Shown: in pieces, positions 54,631 to 64,000 of the stretch
Numbering within the stretch: the first letter of the stretch is position 1
Layout of the letters: every line of letters starts with the position of its first letter
NCBI RefSeq assembly: GCF_030704205.1
Contig: NZ_CP131913.1
Location: 1,116,001-1,180,000, forward strand
Direction of reading: 5' to 3'
DNA from: Halomonas alkalicola
GTDB lineage: Bacteria; Pseudomonadota; Gammaproteobacteria; Pseudomonadales; Halomonadaceae
Length of the DNA: 64,000 nucleotides
Position numbers and translations under genes: made by a program
Notes under the pieces: generated by a model
Databases searched by the model: none
What the model saw: only the letters and a program-made list of their open reading frames with translations
Told to the model about the DNA's origin: nothing

Positions 54631-55563
54631 TCACGCCCGCTTCGACAGGCCCAGGAACAGGATCCCCGCGAGCACGATGCCGCCGCCCACCAGCTGCACC
54701 GGGGTGAGCGCCTGCCCCAGCACCAGGTAGCCCAGCAGCAGGGCCGCCACCGGCTCCATGTTCATGGCCGGGGCGTTGCGCGCCATGTCGAGCCTGGGCA
54801 CCGTGATGAAGAGCACCGAGAAGGCCAGCGCATAGCAGAGCGTCAGCAGCGCGAGCCCCGTCCAGCCGGCCAGCGACTGGGGCGGCGCCATGCCGCCCGG
54901 CACGAGCCCCAGGCCCCCGGCGATGACCATGGCCGCCAGCACGGTGAGCATGGTCAGCAGGCTGCGCAGGGTGCTGCCGACGCCGGCCAGGCGGTGTTCG
55001 GTGATCCACAGGGCGCAGGAGAAGGCGGTGGCGGCGGCCAGGCCGAAGGCCACCCCGGCGAACCAGTCCGGTCCCATGGCCCCGGGGTCGGCGAGCCAGG
55101 TCGGCACGTCCAGCACCACCACCAGGCCGATGAGGATCACACCCATGACCAGCGTCGCCCGCGCCGTCGGCCGCGGCCCCCCCAGCGCCCAGGAGAGCAG
55201 CGCCAGCTGGATCGGCAGGGTGTTCATCAAAAGCAGCGCCACCACCACCGGAATGCGCGCCACCGCCGAATAGAGGCAGAGGCTCTGCACCGCCACCAGC
55301 AGGCCCACCGCCAGCTGCCAGCGTCCGGAGCCTGCGGGCAGTCGCCACGACTTGCGCTGGAACACCACCAGCGCCGCCAGTGCCAGGGCGGCCACGCCGG
55401 AGCGCAGCACGATGGGCAGCAGCAGGCCGGCACCGGCATCGAAGGCGACCCGGGCGGCCACGTGGTTGGCGGCAAACAGGGTGGCGAGGCCGCACATCAG
55501 GGCCAGGGCGAGGGGCCGCGGGAAAGGAGCGGGGGCCACCGAAGCGCCAGAGGGGGTCGACAT
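54631..55563 (-). CDS. DMT-family (EamA) transporter
   Basis: A 310-residue inner-membrane protein with ten helices in two EamA halves (LALALMCGLATLFAANHVAA and GPDWFAGVAFGLAAATAFSC). The second half ends in NMEPVAALLLGYLVLGQALT, as in RhaT/EamA exporters. The substrate is unknown. It is divergent from ackA (141 nt). Confidence 0.88.
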   Translation of the reverse strand: MSTPSGASVAPAPFPRPLALALMCGLATLFAANHVAARVAFDAGAGLLLPIVLRSGVAALALAALVVFQRKSWRLPAGSGRWQLAVGLLVAVQSLCLYSAVARIPVVVALLLMNTLPIQLALLSWALGGPRPTARATLVMGVILIGLVVVLDVPTWLADPGAMGPDWFAGVAFGLAAATAFSCALWITEHRLAGVGSTLRSLLTMLTVLAAMVIAGGLGLVPGGMAPPQSLAGWTGLALLTLCYALAFSVLFITVPRLDMARNAPAMNMEPVAALLLGYLVLGQALTPVQLVGGGIVLAGILFLGLSKRA

Positions 55564-55704
55564 GTCACGGCTTCCATGCAGAGTGTAGGGGACAAGGGCA
55601 GCACATCATGATGGGCGTCAAGCCGAGAGGCGACCACCGGCGGCGGCCTCATGTTAGACTAAAGTCCAAACCTTCTCTCACCCTCCATCCCACAAGAGGC
55701 GTCG

Positions 55705-56889
55705 ATGAACGAGCCGGTGCTGGTGATCAACTGCGGGTCCTCCTCCATCAAGTATGCGCTGGTGCCGGCGGCTGCCGACCAGCCGCGCCTGACCGGCCTG
55801 GCCGAGCGGCTGGGCAGCGGCGATGCCCGCCTCAAGGGCGTCGACAGCCGCGGCGAGGCCTTCACCCGCGACCTGGGTGACGCCGGCCACGTCGAGGCTC
55901 TCGCCGCGATCCTCGAGGGACTGGAGGGGCGCCGGCCCGGCGCCGTGGGGCACCGCATCGTCCACGGCGGCGAGCAGTTCACCCGCGCCGCGCTGATCGA
56001 CGATGAGGTGGTGGCCGCCATCGAGGCCACCAGCGCGCTCGCGCCGCTGCACAACCCGGCCAACCTCCAGGGGGTCGCCGCCACCCGCGCGCTTTTTGCC
56101 GAACTGCCCCAGGTGGCGGTCTTCGATACCGCCTTCCACCAGAGCCTGCCGCCCCGCGCCTACCGCTATGCCCTGCCCGAGGCGCTCTATCGCGAGCACG
56201 GCATCCGCCGCTACGGCTTCCACGGCACCAGCCATGCCTACGTGAGCGCGCGCGCCGATGCCCTCGCCGGCATCGAAGGCGGCTGGCTGACCGCCCACCT
56301 GGGCAACGGTTGCTCCACCGCCGCGGTGTGGCAGGGGCAGAGCCTCGACACCAGCATGGGCCTCACCCCGCTGGAGGGGCTCGTCATGGGCACCCGCAGC
56401 GGCGACGTCGACCCCGGGCTGCACGCCCACCTGGCCCGCGAGCTGGGCTGGTCCCTCGAGCGCATCAACGATGTCCTCAACCGAGGTAGCGGCCTGCTCG
56501 GGCTCTCCGGGCTCTCCAACGACATGCGCGAGCTGGAGGCCGCCGCCGAGGCGGGCCACGCCGGCGCGGCACTCGCCGTGGAGGTGTTCTGCTCCCGCAT
56601 CGCCAAGTCCCTGGCCGCCCTCTCCTGCGCCCTGCCCCGCCTGGACGGCATCGTCTTCACCGGCGGCATCGGCGAGAATTCGCCACGGGTGCGCGAGCAG
56701 GTGGTGGCGCTGCTGCCCCACTTCGGCCTCGCCCTGGACCCCGAGGCCAACCGCGAGACGATTCGCGGCCACGAGGGCCGCATCGACGCGCCGGCCCCGA
56801 ACCGCCCCGCCCTGTGGGTGATCCCCACCGACGAGGAGGGCCGCATCGCCGACGAGACCCGCCAGCTGCTGGGAGAGACCGCCCGATGA
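55705..56889 (+). CDS. ackA: Acetate kinase
   Basis: A 394-residue ASKHA-fold kinase that interconverts acetate and acetyl phosphate. Motifs: [13 protein letters not shown] (residues 6-18), [34 protein letters not shown], the catalytic Asp in [15 protein letters not shown]-type [12 protein letters not shown], and [16 protein letters not shown]. Length matches (about 400). It overlaps pta by ATGA, the usual coupled ackA-pta order. Confidence 0.97.
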   Translation: MNEPVLVINCGSSSIKYALVPAAADQPRLTGLAERLGSGDARLKGVDSRGEAFTRDLGDAGHVEALAAILEGLEGRRPGAVGHRIVHGGEQFTRAALIDDEVVAAIEATSALAPLHNPANLQGVAATRALFAELPQVAVFDTAFHQSLPPRAYRYALPEALYREHGIRRYGFHGTSHAYVSARADALAGIEGGWLTAHLGNGCSTAAVWQGQSLDTSMGLTPLEGLVMGTRSGDVDPGLHAHLARELGWSLERINDVLNRGSGLLGLSGLSNDMRELEAAAEAGHAGAALAVEVFCSRIAKSLAALSCALPRLDGIVFTGGIGENSPRVREQVVALLPHFGLALDPEANRETIRGHEGRIDAPAPNRPALWVIPTDEEGRIADETRQLLGETAR

Positions 56890-59060
56890 CGCCCCGCCCC
56901 GCCCGCCCCGCTCCCCAGGCCATCCTGCTGGTGCCCACCGGCGAGGGCGCCGGCCTCACCTCGGCCTGCCTGGGCCTGATCCAGGCGCTGGACACCATCG
57001 GCCTCAAGGCCGGCTTCCTCAAGCCGCTGCGCCAGGACGAGCTCAACGGCTCGGGGCCGGACCGCTCCTGCGCCCTGGTCAACAGTACCCTGGGGCTGCG
57101 CCCGCCGGCGCCGATCCCCCAGTCCGAGATGGAGCGCCTGCTGCGCCAGGACCGCCTCGACGTGCTGATGGAGCAGGTGGTGGAGCTCCAGGAGGCCGCC
57201 CTCGAGGCCTTCCCCGACGGCGCCCCGGAGCTGCTGGTAATGGAGGGGCTGGTGCCGACGCGCCACGCCAGCTACGCCGCCCAGGTCAATGCCCAGCTGG
57301 CCCACGCGCTGAACGCCCGGATCATCCTGGTGGGCAGCGGCGACCTGGCCGATCCCCAGGCGCTGGCCGAGCAGCTCGATATGCACGCCCGCGCCTTCGG
57401 CGGGGTCGGCTCGGCCCGCACCCTGGGCTGCATCCTGATGCGCATGCACAACATGCCCGGGGGCGAGGACGCCAGTGGACTGGCCCCCGGAACCGCCGCG
57501 CCGGCCCTGGAGGAGGCCCTGCTCGCCGAGCTGCGCCGCCACTCCCCCGCGCTCGCCACCGAACGCTTCCACCTGATCGGCATGGTGCCCTACCCCCCGG
57601 CGCTCTCCGCCCCGCGGGTGCTGGACGTGGCCCGCGCCCTGGGGGCCCGCTTCCTCAACGAGGGGGAACCCGAACGGCGGGTGCTCTCCACCAGCCTCTG
57701 CGCGCGCAGCGCCTCCAACGCCCTGCACATCTTCAAGCCCGGCGGGCTGGTGGTGGCCTCCGGCGATCGCGACGACGTGGTGCTGGCCTCGGCCCTGGCC
57801 ACCATGAACGGCGTCCCCCTGGCCGGCGTCCTGCTTACCAACGGCTTCATCCCGGGCGACAACATGATCGAGATGTGCCGCCCGGCGCTGAAGACCGGCC
57901 TGCCGGTGATCAGCGTCGACACCGACAGCTTCACCACCGCCAAGAACCTCGGCCAGATGGGCAACGACATCCCCATCGACGACTTCGAGCGCGCCGAGCG
58001 GGTGGCCAACTTCGTGGCCGCCCATATCGATCTGCAGTGGCTCAAGGACCACCTGAGCCGCGGCTATACCCGCCGTCTCTCCCCCTCCGCCTTCCGCCAC
58101 CAGCTGGTCAAGCTGGCCCAGCAGGCCGACCGGCGCATCATCCTGCCCGAGGGCAGCGAGCCGCGCACCGTGGAGGCCGCCGCCATCTGCCAGCGTCGCG
58201 GCATCGCCCGCTGTGTGCTGCTGGGCAAGCGCGAGGAGATCATGGAGGTGGCCCGCCAGCGCGGCATCGAGCTGCCCGAGGGGCTCGAGATCATCGACCC
58301 GGACAGCATCCGGGCGCGCTACGTGGCGCCCATGGTGGAGAGGCGCACCGGCAAGGTGAACGAGCTGACCGCCGAGGCCCAGCTCCAGGACAACGTGGTG
58401 CTCGGCACCATGATGCTGGCCCTCGACGAGGTGGATGGCCTGGTCTCCGGCGCCATCCACACCACCGCCAACACCGTGCGTCCGGCCTTCCAGCTGATCA
58501 AGACCGCCCCGGGCTATGAGCAGGTCTCGTCGTTCTTCTTCATGCTGCTGCCCGAGCAGGTGGTGGTCTACGGCGACTGCGCGGTGAACCCCGACCCGGA
58601 CGCCGAGACCCTGGCCGAGATCGCCCTGCAGAGCGCCCGCTCCGCCCAGGCCTTCGGCATCGAGCCGCGGGTGGCAATGATCAGCTACTCCACGGGGGAG
58701 TCCGGCTCAGGCGCCGACGTGGAGAAGGTGCGTCAGGCCACCCGCCTGGCCCGGGAACGGGCCCCCGAGCTCTCGATCGATGGCCCGCTGCAGTACGACG
58801 CCGCCGCCATCGAGAGCGTCGGCCGCCAGAAGGCGCCGGACTCCCCGGTGGCGGGGCGCGCCACGGTGTTCGTCTTCCCGGACCTCAACACCGGCAACAC
58901 CACCTACAAGGCGGTGCAGCGCAGCGCCCGGGTGGTCAGCGTCGGCCCCATGCTGCAGGGCCTCAACAAGCCTGTGAACGACCTCTCCCGCGGGGCGCTG
59001 GTCGACGACATCGTCTACACCATCGCGCTGACCGCCATCCAGGCCGCCCAGGGCGACTGA
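56886..59060 (+). CDS. pta: Phosphate acetyltransferase (long form)
   Basis: A 724-residue Pta. The N-terminal part is a P-loop-like domain ([20 protein letters not shown]) and a DRTGG domain, and the C-terminal 330 residues are the PTA_PTB catalytic domain ([51 protein letters not shown], and [16 protein letters not shown]). It converts acetyl-CoA and phosphate to acetyl phosphate. Length and domains match the E. coli type. The start overlaps the ackA stop. A strong hairpin follows 23 nt downstream. Confidence 0.96.
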   Translation: MTPRPARPAPQAILLVPTGEGAGLTSACLGLIQALDTIGLKAGFLKPLRQDELNGSGPDRSCALVNSTLGLRPPAPIPQSEMERLLRQDRLDVLMEQVVELQEAALEAFPDGAPELLVMEGLVPTRHASYAAQVNAQLAHALNARIILVGSGDLADPQALAEQLDMHARAFGGVGSARTLGCILMRMHNMPGGEDASGLAPGTAAPALEEALLAELRRHSPALATERFHLIGMVPYPPALSAPRVLDVARALGARFLNEGEPERRVLSTSLCARSASNALHIFKPGGLVVASGDRDDVVLASALATMNGVPLAGVLLTNGFIPGDNMIEMCRPALKTGLPVISVDTDSFTTAKNLGQMGNDIPIDDFERAERVANFVAAHIDLQWLKDHLSRGYTRRLSPSAFRHQLVKLAQQADRRIILPEGSEPRTVEAAAICQRRGIARCVLLGKREEIMEVARQRGIELPEGLEIIDPDSIRARYVAPMVERRTGKVNELTAEAQLQDNVVLGTMMLALDEVDGLVSGAIHTTANTVRPAFQLIKTAPGYEQVSSFFFMLLPEQVVVYGDCAVNPDPDAETLAEIALQSARSAQAFGIEPRVAMISYSTGESGSGADVEKVRQATRLARERAPELSIDGPLQYDAAAIESVGRQKAPDSPVAGRATVFVFPDLNTGNTTYKAVQRSARVVSVGPMLQGLNKPVNDLSRGALVDDIVYTIALTAIQAAQGD

Positions 59061-59083
59061 GCCGGCGGCCCTCTGAAAACAGC

Positions 59084-59114
59084 AGCGCCCCGTCAGGGTA
59101 ACCGACGGGGCGCT
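59084..59114 (+). terminator. Hairpin after ackA-pta
   Basis: A perfect 11-bp stem AGCGCCCCGTC / GACGGGGCGCT with a 9-nt loop, 23 nt after the pta stop. No T-run follows, so it is terminator-like rather than a classical intrinsic terminator. Confidence 0.6.
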
Positions 59115-59244
59115 CGCGTCTCACTTGACCCGCCTCAAGCCCCTGATCCGGGCCGCTGGCCCCGGGTGGCGAATGGGCATATCCTCAGTCCATGGACCCG
59201 CCTTCGCTAACCTGAAGGCTCCCCGCTTCATGACGGAGACTCAC

Positions 59245-60399
59245 ATGCCCGGCCTGCTTCCCGACGTCGACCCCGATGGTCTGCTCGAATACTCGGTGGT
59301 CTATACCGACCGCGCCCTGAACCACATGTCCTCCCGCTTCCAGGAGGTGATGCGCGATATCTCCGGCCAGCTCAAGCGGGTCTACCACGCCCACAGTGCG
59401 GTGATCGTGCCCGGCAGCGGCACCTTCGGCATGGAGGCGGTGGCCCGCCAGTTCGCCAAGGAGCGGCGCTGCCTGGTGATCCGCAACGGCTGGTTCAGCT
59501 ACCGCTGGAGCCAGATCCTCGAGATGGGCCGCATCCCCGCCGACATCAACGTGCTCAAGGCGCGCCGCCTCGACGAGAGCAACCCCGCCTCGCCCTTCGC
59601 CCCGGCGCCCGTCGAGGAGGTGATCGAGGCGATCCGCGACCAGCAGCCGGACATCGTCTTCATGCCCCACGTGGAGACCGCCGCGGGGATCATCCTGCCC
59701 GACGACTACATCCGCCAGGTGGCCGATGCCATCCATCAGGAGGGTGGCCTGCTGGTGCTCGACTGCATCGCCTCCGGCGCCATCTGGGTCGATATGCAGG
59801 ACCTCGGCGTCGATGTGCTGGTCAGCGCCCCCCAGAAGGGCTGGAGCGCCTCGCCCTGCTGCGCCATGGTGATGCTCTCGCGCCAGGCCCGCGAGGTCAT
59901 CGACGACACCACCAGCTCGAGCTTCGCCTGCGACCTCAAGAAGTGGCTTCAGATCATGGAGGCCTACGAGGGCGGCGGCCACGCCTACCACGCCACCCTG
60001 CCCACCGACGGGCTGGTGACGCTTCGCGACGTGATGGTCGAGATAGAGGCCTATGGCCTGGAGAAGGTGCGCGACGAGCAGCAGGCGCTGGGCGACGGCG
60101 TCCGCGAGCTGCTGGCAGAGTTCGGCTATCGGAGCGTGGCGGCCCCCGGCTTCGAGGCCCCCGGCGTGGTGGTCAGCTACACCGATGACGCCGGCCTGGT
60201 CGGCAAGTTTGCCGAGGCGGGCCTGCAGGTGGCCGGCGGCGTGCCGCTGATGTGCGACGAGGGCGAGGGCTTCCTGACCTTCCGCATCGGCCTGTTCGGC
60301 CTGGAGAAGCTCCACGACCGCGAGCGCAGCCTGGCCCACCTGCGCGGTGCCCTCGAGACCATCGCCCGGGCGCAACCGGTACCCCCCGGCGAGGCCTGA
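59245..60399 (+). CDS. Class V PLP-dependent aminotransferase (alanine-glyoxylate type)
   Basis: A 384-residue aminotransferase. It has the N-terminal LLEYSVVYTDRALNHMSSRF, the VPGSGTFGMEAVARQF loop, the PLP Asp in VLDCIASGAIWVD and the Schiff-base Lys in VSAPQKGWSASPCC. It belongs to the alanine-glyoxylate/serine-pyruvate group of small amino acid transaminases. The start at 59245 is chosen for a GGAG site and homologous N-terminus; an ATG five codons earlier is an alternative. The amino donor cannot be fixed. Confidence 0.88.
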   Translation: MPGLLPDVDPDGLLEYSVVYTDRALNHMSSRFQEVMRDISGQLKRVYHAHSAVIVPGSGTFGMEAVARQFAKERRCLVIRNGWFSYRWSQILEMGRIPADINVLKARRLDESNPASPFAPAPVEEVIEAIRDQQPDIVFMPHVETAAGIILPDDYIRQVADAIHQEGGLLVLDCIASGAIWVDMQDLGVDVLVSAPQKGWSASPCCAMVMLSRQAREVIDDTTSSSFACDLKKWLQIMEAYEGGGHAYHATLPTDGLVTLRDVMVEIEAYGLEKVRDEQQALGDGVRELLAEFGYRSVAAPGFEAPGVVVSYTDDAGLVGKFAEAGLQVAGGVPLMCDEGEGFLTFRIGLFGLEKLHDRERSLAHLRGALETIARAQPVPPGEA

Positions 60400-60435
60400 T
60401 AGGGCCAGCCTGCAACGACAAAGCCCACCATAAGA

Positions 60436-60463
60436 AGAGGGGCGGCCAGTTGGCCGCCCCTCT
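60436..60463. terminator. Strong bidirectional hairpin
   Basis: A perfect 13-bp stem AGAGGGGCGGCCA / TGGCCGCCCCTCT with a two-base GT loop, between the aminotransferase and the convergent CBS-BON gene. On the plus strand it is followed by CGTGTTTG. It can stop both transcripts. Confidence 0.8.
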
Positions 60464-60528
60464 CGTGTTTGCGTAGTTCGTGCTTGTTTAGCGCGTGCTT
60501 GCGTTGCGCGCCGGAGCCGCGCCGAGCC

Positions 60529-61212
60529 TCAGAGGCTGCCGACGCCGCGCGGCACGAAGCCGAGGTTGTTGTCGACCTCCTTGACGCCCGCGGTATTCTC
60601 GGCGGCCACCTGCACGGCCATCTTCTCCTGCTGGTTCTCGACCAGGCCCCACAGCTGCACCTTGCCGTCGGAGACCATGACGTTGATCCGGTCGACCAGC
60701 ACGCCGGTGTTGGCGTCGACCTCCTTGAGGATGGCCTCGCGGATCTCGCGGTCATCCGCGGTCACGCTGGCCTCGGTGGCCACCACGGAGAAGCCGCGCA
60801 GCAGGTTGGAGCGGCTGACGACACCCACCAGCTTGCCCTCCTGAACCACCGGCACCCGCTTGATGTGATGCTTCTCGAGCAGCCGCGAGATCTTGTGCAG
60901 CGGCATGTCGCCTTCGATGGTGATCGGGTCCTTGGTCATGATCTCGTGGGCACGGCGTCCGTGTGACTTCACGTAGTCGGCGGCGTCGTGGCCGGCGAAC
61001 AGCTTCAGCCACCAGGACTTGCGGCGCGCGGTGTCGTTCTCCACCCGGCGCATCAGGTCACCCTCGCTGACGATGCCGAGCACCTTGCCCCCATCATCCA
61101 CGACGGGGACCGCGCTGATGCCGTGCTCCAGCAGCAGGCTGGCGATCTCGCGCACCTCGCTGTCCGGCGACACGGTGATGACGTTCTGGGTCATGACATC
61201 TGCAGCTTGCAT
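60529..61212 (-). CDS. CBS-pair and BON domain protein
   Basis: A 227-residue soluble protein with two CBS motifs (DVMTQNVITVSPDSEVREIA and the second around HEIMTKDPITIEGDMPLHKI), the usual nucleotide-binding pair, followed by a C-terminal BON domain (REAILKEVDANTGVLVDRIN to GVKEVDNNLGFVPRG). Such proteins bind adenosine nucleotides and are thought to act in stress regulation; BON suggests membrane or lipid association. Length is typical. It is a single-gene unit, with its promoter in the space before the membrane protein gene. Confidence 0.93.
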   Translation of the reverse strand: MQAADVMTQNVITVSPDSEVREIASLLLEHGISAVPVVDDGGKVLGIVSEGDLMRRVENDTARRKSWWLKLFAGHDAADYVKSHGRRAHEIMTKDPITIEGDMPLHKISRLLEKHHIKRVPVVQEGKLVGVVSRSNLLRGFSVVATEASVTADDREIREAILKEVDANTGVLVDRINVMVSDGKVQLWGLVENQQEKMAVQVAAENTAGVKEVDNNLGFVPRGVGSL

Positions 61213-61324
61213 CGGGCGTTCTCCACGGATTTATGGGAATACACCCTGAAGATAGCAACTTGCCGGCGGCGACGCATTGACCGGGGCCGGGTTTGCTGGA
61301 CGCCGTTTCAACCCTTGCCCCGGT

Positions 61325-62905
61325 TCAGTCTGCCTGGCCCGCCCCCTCGGCATGGACCCGCTCCACGTCGACGATCCGCGAACGGCTCATCACTACCTTC
61401 CAGCGCTGCAGGGTCGGCGGCCGGTCGCCCTGCACCTCGCGAATCACCAGATTGATCAGATGGCGCTTCTCCACCTCCTCGCGCACCACCTGCCCCTCCT
61501 CCAGCCGGTAGACCCGGTGGCTGCCCTTGTCCATCAGCCGCGCCAGCGGCGAGAGGTCCAGGGTCAGGGTCTCGCGGGTGTGCTAGTAGCCGCTGAGGAA
61601 GCGCGTCGGTGACATCCGCGAGCGGGAGCGATAGTGCAGCACCACCTCCTCGCGCTGTGCCACGTTGCGCTTGCGCACCCGCTTGATCTCCTCGTCCAGC
61701 TTGAGGAAGCGCTGATAGTCGAACCACTCGAGCTGATGGCCCACCGTCACGTTGCGGGTGGGGTCCAGGTACTGGCGTCGCCACTTGGGCCCCCCCCGGC
61801 GCAGGAGGCGCCACAGGGTGTTGCGCAGGTCGTCCTTGAACACCTCGCGCAGGGCATAGAGCACCGCCATGGCCAGCACGAAGAGCGCTGTGATATCGGA
61901 CAGGGCGTCACGCACCCGCAAGAGCCCCAGCGAGACGAACACCATCACCACCGCGGTGGCCAGCGCCTTGACCGCCTTCTGCTCGCCCCCGCCGAGCTCC
62001 TGGGTCTTCTGCTTGAGGGTCACCGGGTACTCGATCAAGCGGCGCAGCAGCCGCATCTTGTTGGACATGCGGGTCGGGTCCCGGGTGACCCGCTCGGAGT
62101 TGTTGTAGTTGTACTGCTGCGCCTCCCGATGGGCGCCCTCCTCCCGGCAGATGGCCAGGAGCCGCTTGCGAATCTCGCGAAAGCGCGCGCCCCTGGGCAG
62201 GTTGGCCACCAGCGCCAGCAGGCGCTGCTCGGTGAACCAGGAGAGATAGTTGTCGATGGTGACGTAGTAGCGGCTGAGGCTCTCCTCGGCGGGCTCCTGG
62301 CGACGCAGCCGCTTGAGAATCCCGGTGGCAAGCTCCGCGTGCTCCTCCAGCCGCGTCTCCAGGGAGGCCTCCTCCTTCTGCCCCTCGCGCTCCTTCGCCT
62401 GGCCGCCGGCGGGCTTGTGGGCGGCGGCGCTACCCTTGCCGGAGGCGGAGGGTTCCCTGGCGCCCGCGGCGCTCTCCTTGCCGGCAGCGGCTGGCTCCTT
62501 CCCAGCGACAGCCTTCTCCTTGCCGGGTGACTTCTCCTTGCCGGCGGCGGCCTTCTCGGCCCGGCGCACCCGGCGGGCGGCGTCCAGCAGCGGCTGGTTG
62601 GAGCCCTCGAGGGCCACCACGTACTGGTAGGCGTAGAGGCTCATCCCCAGGCGGTACTGCGCCGGGTCGAGGCGCCCCCGTTCGGCCAGCCGGCTGAGCA
62701 CCAGCGGCAGCCGGTAGCGATCGCTGTAGTAGGTGCGCTTGACGTGGATCGCCGCGTGGTAGAAGGCCTCCTCGGCGAGCACCTGGGGGCCGAGCCCCAG
62801 CTCCCCGGGCACGAACAGGTAGAGATCCAGCTGGTGGGCGGTCTCCTCCTGCAGCACCCTGGAGATGCGCAGGGAGAGCGCATCCGCACGATCCACGCTG
62901 ATCAT
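61325..62905 (-). pseudogene. Unknown membrane protein gene with an in-frame amber codon
   Basis: One continuous frame runs from ATG 62905 to TGA 61325-61327 but is cut by TAG at 61583-61585. The upstream part is 440 residues: a soluble N-terminus (RISRVLQEETAHQLDLYLFV), a low-complexity Ala/Gly/Lys/Glu region with repeated AGKE units (about residues 118-165), then two helices (VKALATAVVMVFVSLGLLRV and SDITALFVLAMAVLYALREV). The downstream 85 residues (RETLTLDLSPLARLMDKGSH and beyond) keep normal coding character, so the TAG is a lesion or an error rather than the natural end. I do not recognise the family. The start overlaps the MscS gene by ATGA, so the two are coupled. Confidence 0.7.
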
Positions 62906-64000
62906 TGGCCGGGATCCGGTGAGGCACCGCGGGGGTTGGTGTCGCCCTCGGGGTCGGCCACCTGGGCCTCACCGGGCTCGCGCCCGGCGGCGTCGCGGGG
63001 GGCATCGTGAGACTCGCTGGCCCGGGCGATGGCCTCGTCGCTGCCGTCCAGGCGACCGCCACCGCGGCCCTGCATGCTGATGTTGAGGCGCGGCATGGCC
63101 AGGTCGAGGCCCTGCTCCTCCATGCGCTGCTTGAGCAGCAGGTTGAAGGCGCGGGCCACGTCCCACTGCATCTCGGGGGCGGTGCGAAAGCGCATGCGCA
63201 GCACCGGACAACCCTCCTCGAAGGCCTGGATGCCCTGCATCTCCAGCGGCGACCAGATGTAGTGGCGCATCATCGGGTCCTGGCGCAGTGCCTGGGCGGT
63301 CTCCTGCATCAGGCTGATGGCATCGTCGATCTTCATCTCGTGGGGGATGCGGATACGCATCAGGGCGATGCCGAACTGGCGCGACATGTTGTGGATCGAG
63401 GCGATGCGGCTGAAGGTGATGATATGCACCACCCCGTCCAGGTCACGCAGGCGCACGGTGCGCAGGGTCAGCCCCTCTACCGTGCCCATGTGGCCGTTGA
63501 TCTCGACGAAGTCATCCACCGCCAGGGAGTCCTCGATGAGGATGAAGATGCCGGTGATCAGGTCCTGCACCAGGGTCTGGGCACCGAAGCCGATGGCCAG
63601 GCCGATGGCCAGGCCGATCACACCGGCACCGGCCAGCAGCGGGGTGACGTTCACGCCCAGGTTGGCGAGCCCGACGATGGCGGCGATGATCACGATGGTG
63701 GTGAAGATGACGTTGCGGATCATCGGGGTGATGGTCTGGGCACGAGCCTGGTTGACCCGCCGCCCCCGGGAGCGGGTCGAGCTGGTCAGGGCACGCTGGA
63801 TAGCAGTATCGGCGAAGATCCACGCCAGCCAGGCCAGCAGCACGGTAAAGGCCACGGCCAGCAGCGCCTGGCCGATGCGTGCGCTCGCCACCCCCTGCTG
63901 GCCGATGCCGATCAGCGACCCGCCCCACACCTGGGTGGAGAGCTCGGCGAAGGCCAGCCAGGTGGCGGCATGAGCCAGCACATAGCCGAAGCGCTCCAGG
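62902..64000 (-). CDS. MscS-family mechanosensitive channel (5' end outside window)
   Basis: The frame is open to the right edge; 365 residues are visible. Several helices precede the pore helix region LLAGAGVIGLAIGLAIGFGA (the Gly/Ala-rich TM3 of MscS), then QTLVQDLITGIFILIEDSLA and the beta domain (VDDFVEINGHMGTVEGLTLR, VVHIITFSRIASIHNMSRQF). The C-terminal 80 residues are hydrophilic and low-complexity. The family opens under osmotic downshock to release solutes. Other MscS homologues with long N-terminal domains (YbiO, YnaI) suggest the missing part may be large. It overlaps the downstream unknown gene by ATGA. Confidence 0.92.
   Translation of the reverse strand, partial: LERFGYVLAHAATWLAFAELSTQVWGGSLIGIGQQGVASARIGQALLAVAFTVLLAWLAWIFADTAIQRALTSSTRSRGRRVNQARAQTITPMIRNVIFTTIVIIAAIVGLANLGVNVTPLLAGAGVIGLAIGLAIGFGAQTLVQDLITGIFILIEDSLAVDDFVEINGHMGTVEGLTLRTVRLRDLDGVVHIITFSRIASIHNMSRQFGIALMRIRIPHEMKIDDAISLMQETAQALRQDPMMRHYIWSPLEMQGIQAFEEGCPVLRMRFRTAPEMQWDVARAFNLLLKQRMEEQGLDLAMPRLNISMQGRGGGRLDGSDEAIARASESHDAPRDAAGREPGEAQVADPEGDTNPRGASPDPGQ

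Noticed and set aside
56238..58460. 740-residue open frame antisense to ackA-pta
   Set aside because: A composition artefact of high GC; the plus-strand ackA and pta have all catalytic motifs.

Overview
This 64 kb window is a dense, high-GC bacterial chromosome segment. The gene families (Trk and Kdp potassium uptake, glucosylglycerate synthesis, OpgGH glucans, MscS channel, cytochrome b561) and short intergenic gaps suggest a halophilic or halotolerant gammaproteobacterium of the Halomonas type. This is an inference from gene content; there is no rRNA or other marker in the window to confirm it. No tRNA, rRNA or CRISPR array was seen.

Layout. 1-2.4 kb: tail of a metal (probably copper) resistance cluster (DUF2933 tail, small Cys protein, YVTN beta-propeller, 53-aa membrane protein, DUF411 protein). 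2.5-3.9 kb: esterase-like hydrolase. 4.1-15.0 kb: potassium uptake block on the minus strand, trkH-kdpFABCDE-trkA, with the Kdp part visibly lower in GC than the flanking trk genes and trkH frameshifted near its 3' end. 15.1-19.7 kb: YtoQ, MOSC protein, a small unknown, alcohol dehydrogenase, DMT exporter, VOC protein. 19.8-25.1 kb: a fatty or organic acid beta-oxidation operon (acyl-CoA dehydrogenase, acyl-CoA ligase, hydroxyacyl-CoA dehydrogenase, enoyl-CoA hydratase). 25.2-32.4 kb: MFS transporter, methyltransferase, VOC protein, DUF4870 protein, LpxL-like acyltransferase, ManC and a sulfatase-like membrane enzyme. 32.5-37.8 kb: opgG-opgH-fkbM-creatininase operon behind a perfect TGTACA-N12-TGTACA operator. 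37.8-45.3 kb: an uncharacterised cluster of GTP cyclohydrolase II, RibD-type reductase, flippase-like membrane protein, SAM methyltransferase, GT4 glycosyltransferase, 6-pyruvoyl-tetrahydropterin-synthase-like protein, medium-chain dehydrogenase and CDP-alcohol phosphatidyltransferase. 45.35-48.2 kb: TPP riboswitch, tenA, thiC. 48.27-49.10 kb: a decayed IS5/IS427-type insertion sequence. 49.1-53.8 kb: cytochrome b561, then a glucosylglycerate module (GH13 phosphorylase convergent with gpgP-gpgS). 54-60.4 kb: outer-membrane barrel, DMT exporter, ackA-pta, class V aminotransferase. 60.5-64 kb: CBS-BON protein, an unknown membrane protein with an in-frame amber codon, and an MscS channel running off the right edge.

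The most interesting part is 36.9-45.3 kb. GTP cyclohydrolase II, a creatininase-family enzyme (the fold of the FAPy deformylase ArfB), a RibD-type reductase and a PTPS-like protein are the parts of a pterin or flavin precursor pathway. They are combined here with tailoring enzymes (methyltransferase, glycosyltransferase, dehydrogenase) and two membrane lipid-type proteins. I know of no described product for this set and propose it as a candidate pterin/flavin-derived, possibly lipid-linked, metabolite pathway.

A second theme is gene disruption. trkH, opgG, the cluster methyltransferase, the IS transposase and the gene at 61.3-62.9 kb each carry one clean lesion (1-nt loss, 10-bp tandem duplication, C7 tract just after the start codon, TA insertion, in-frame TAG). 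These could be real mutations, slippage switches, or sequencing errors; reads would be needed to tell.
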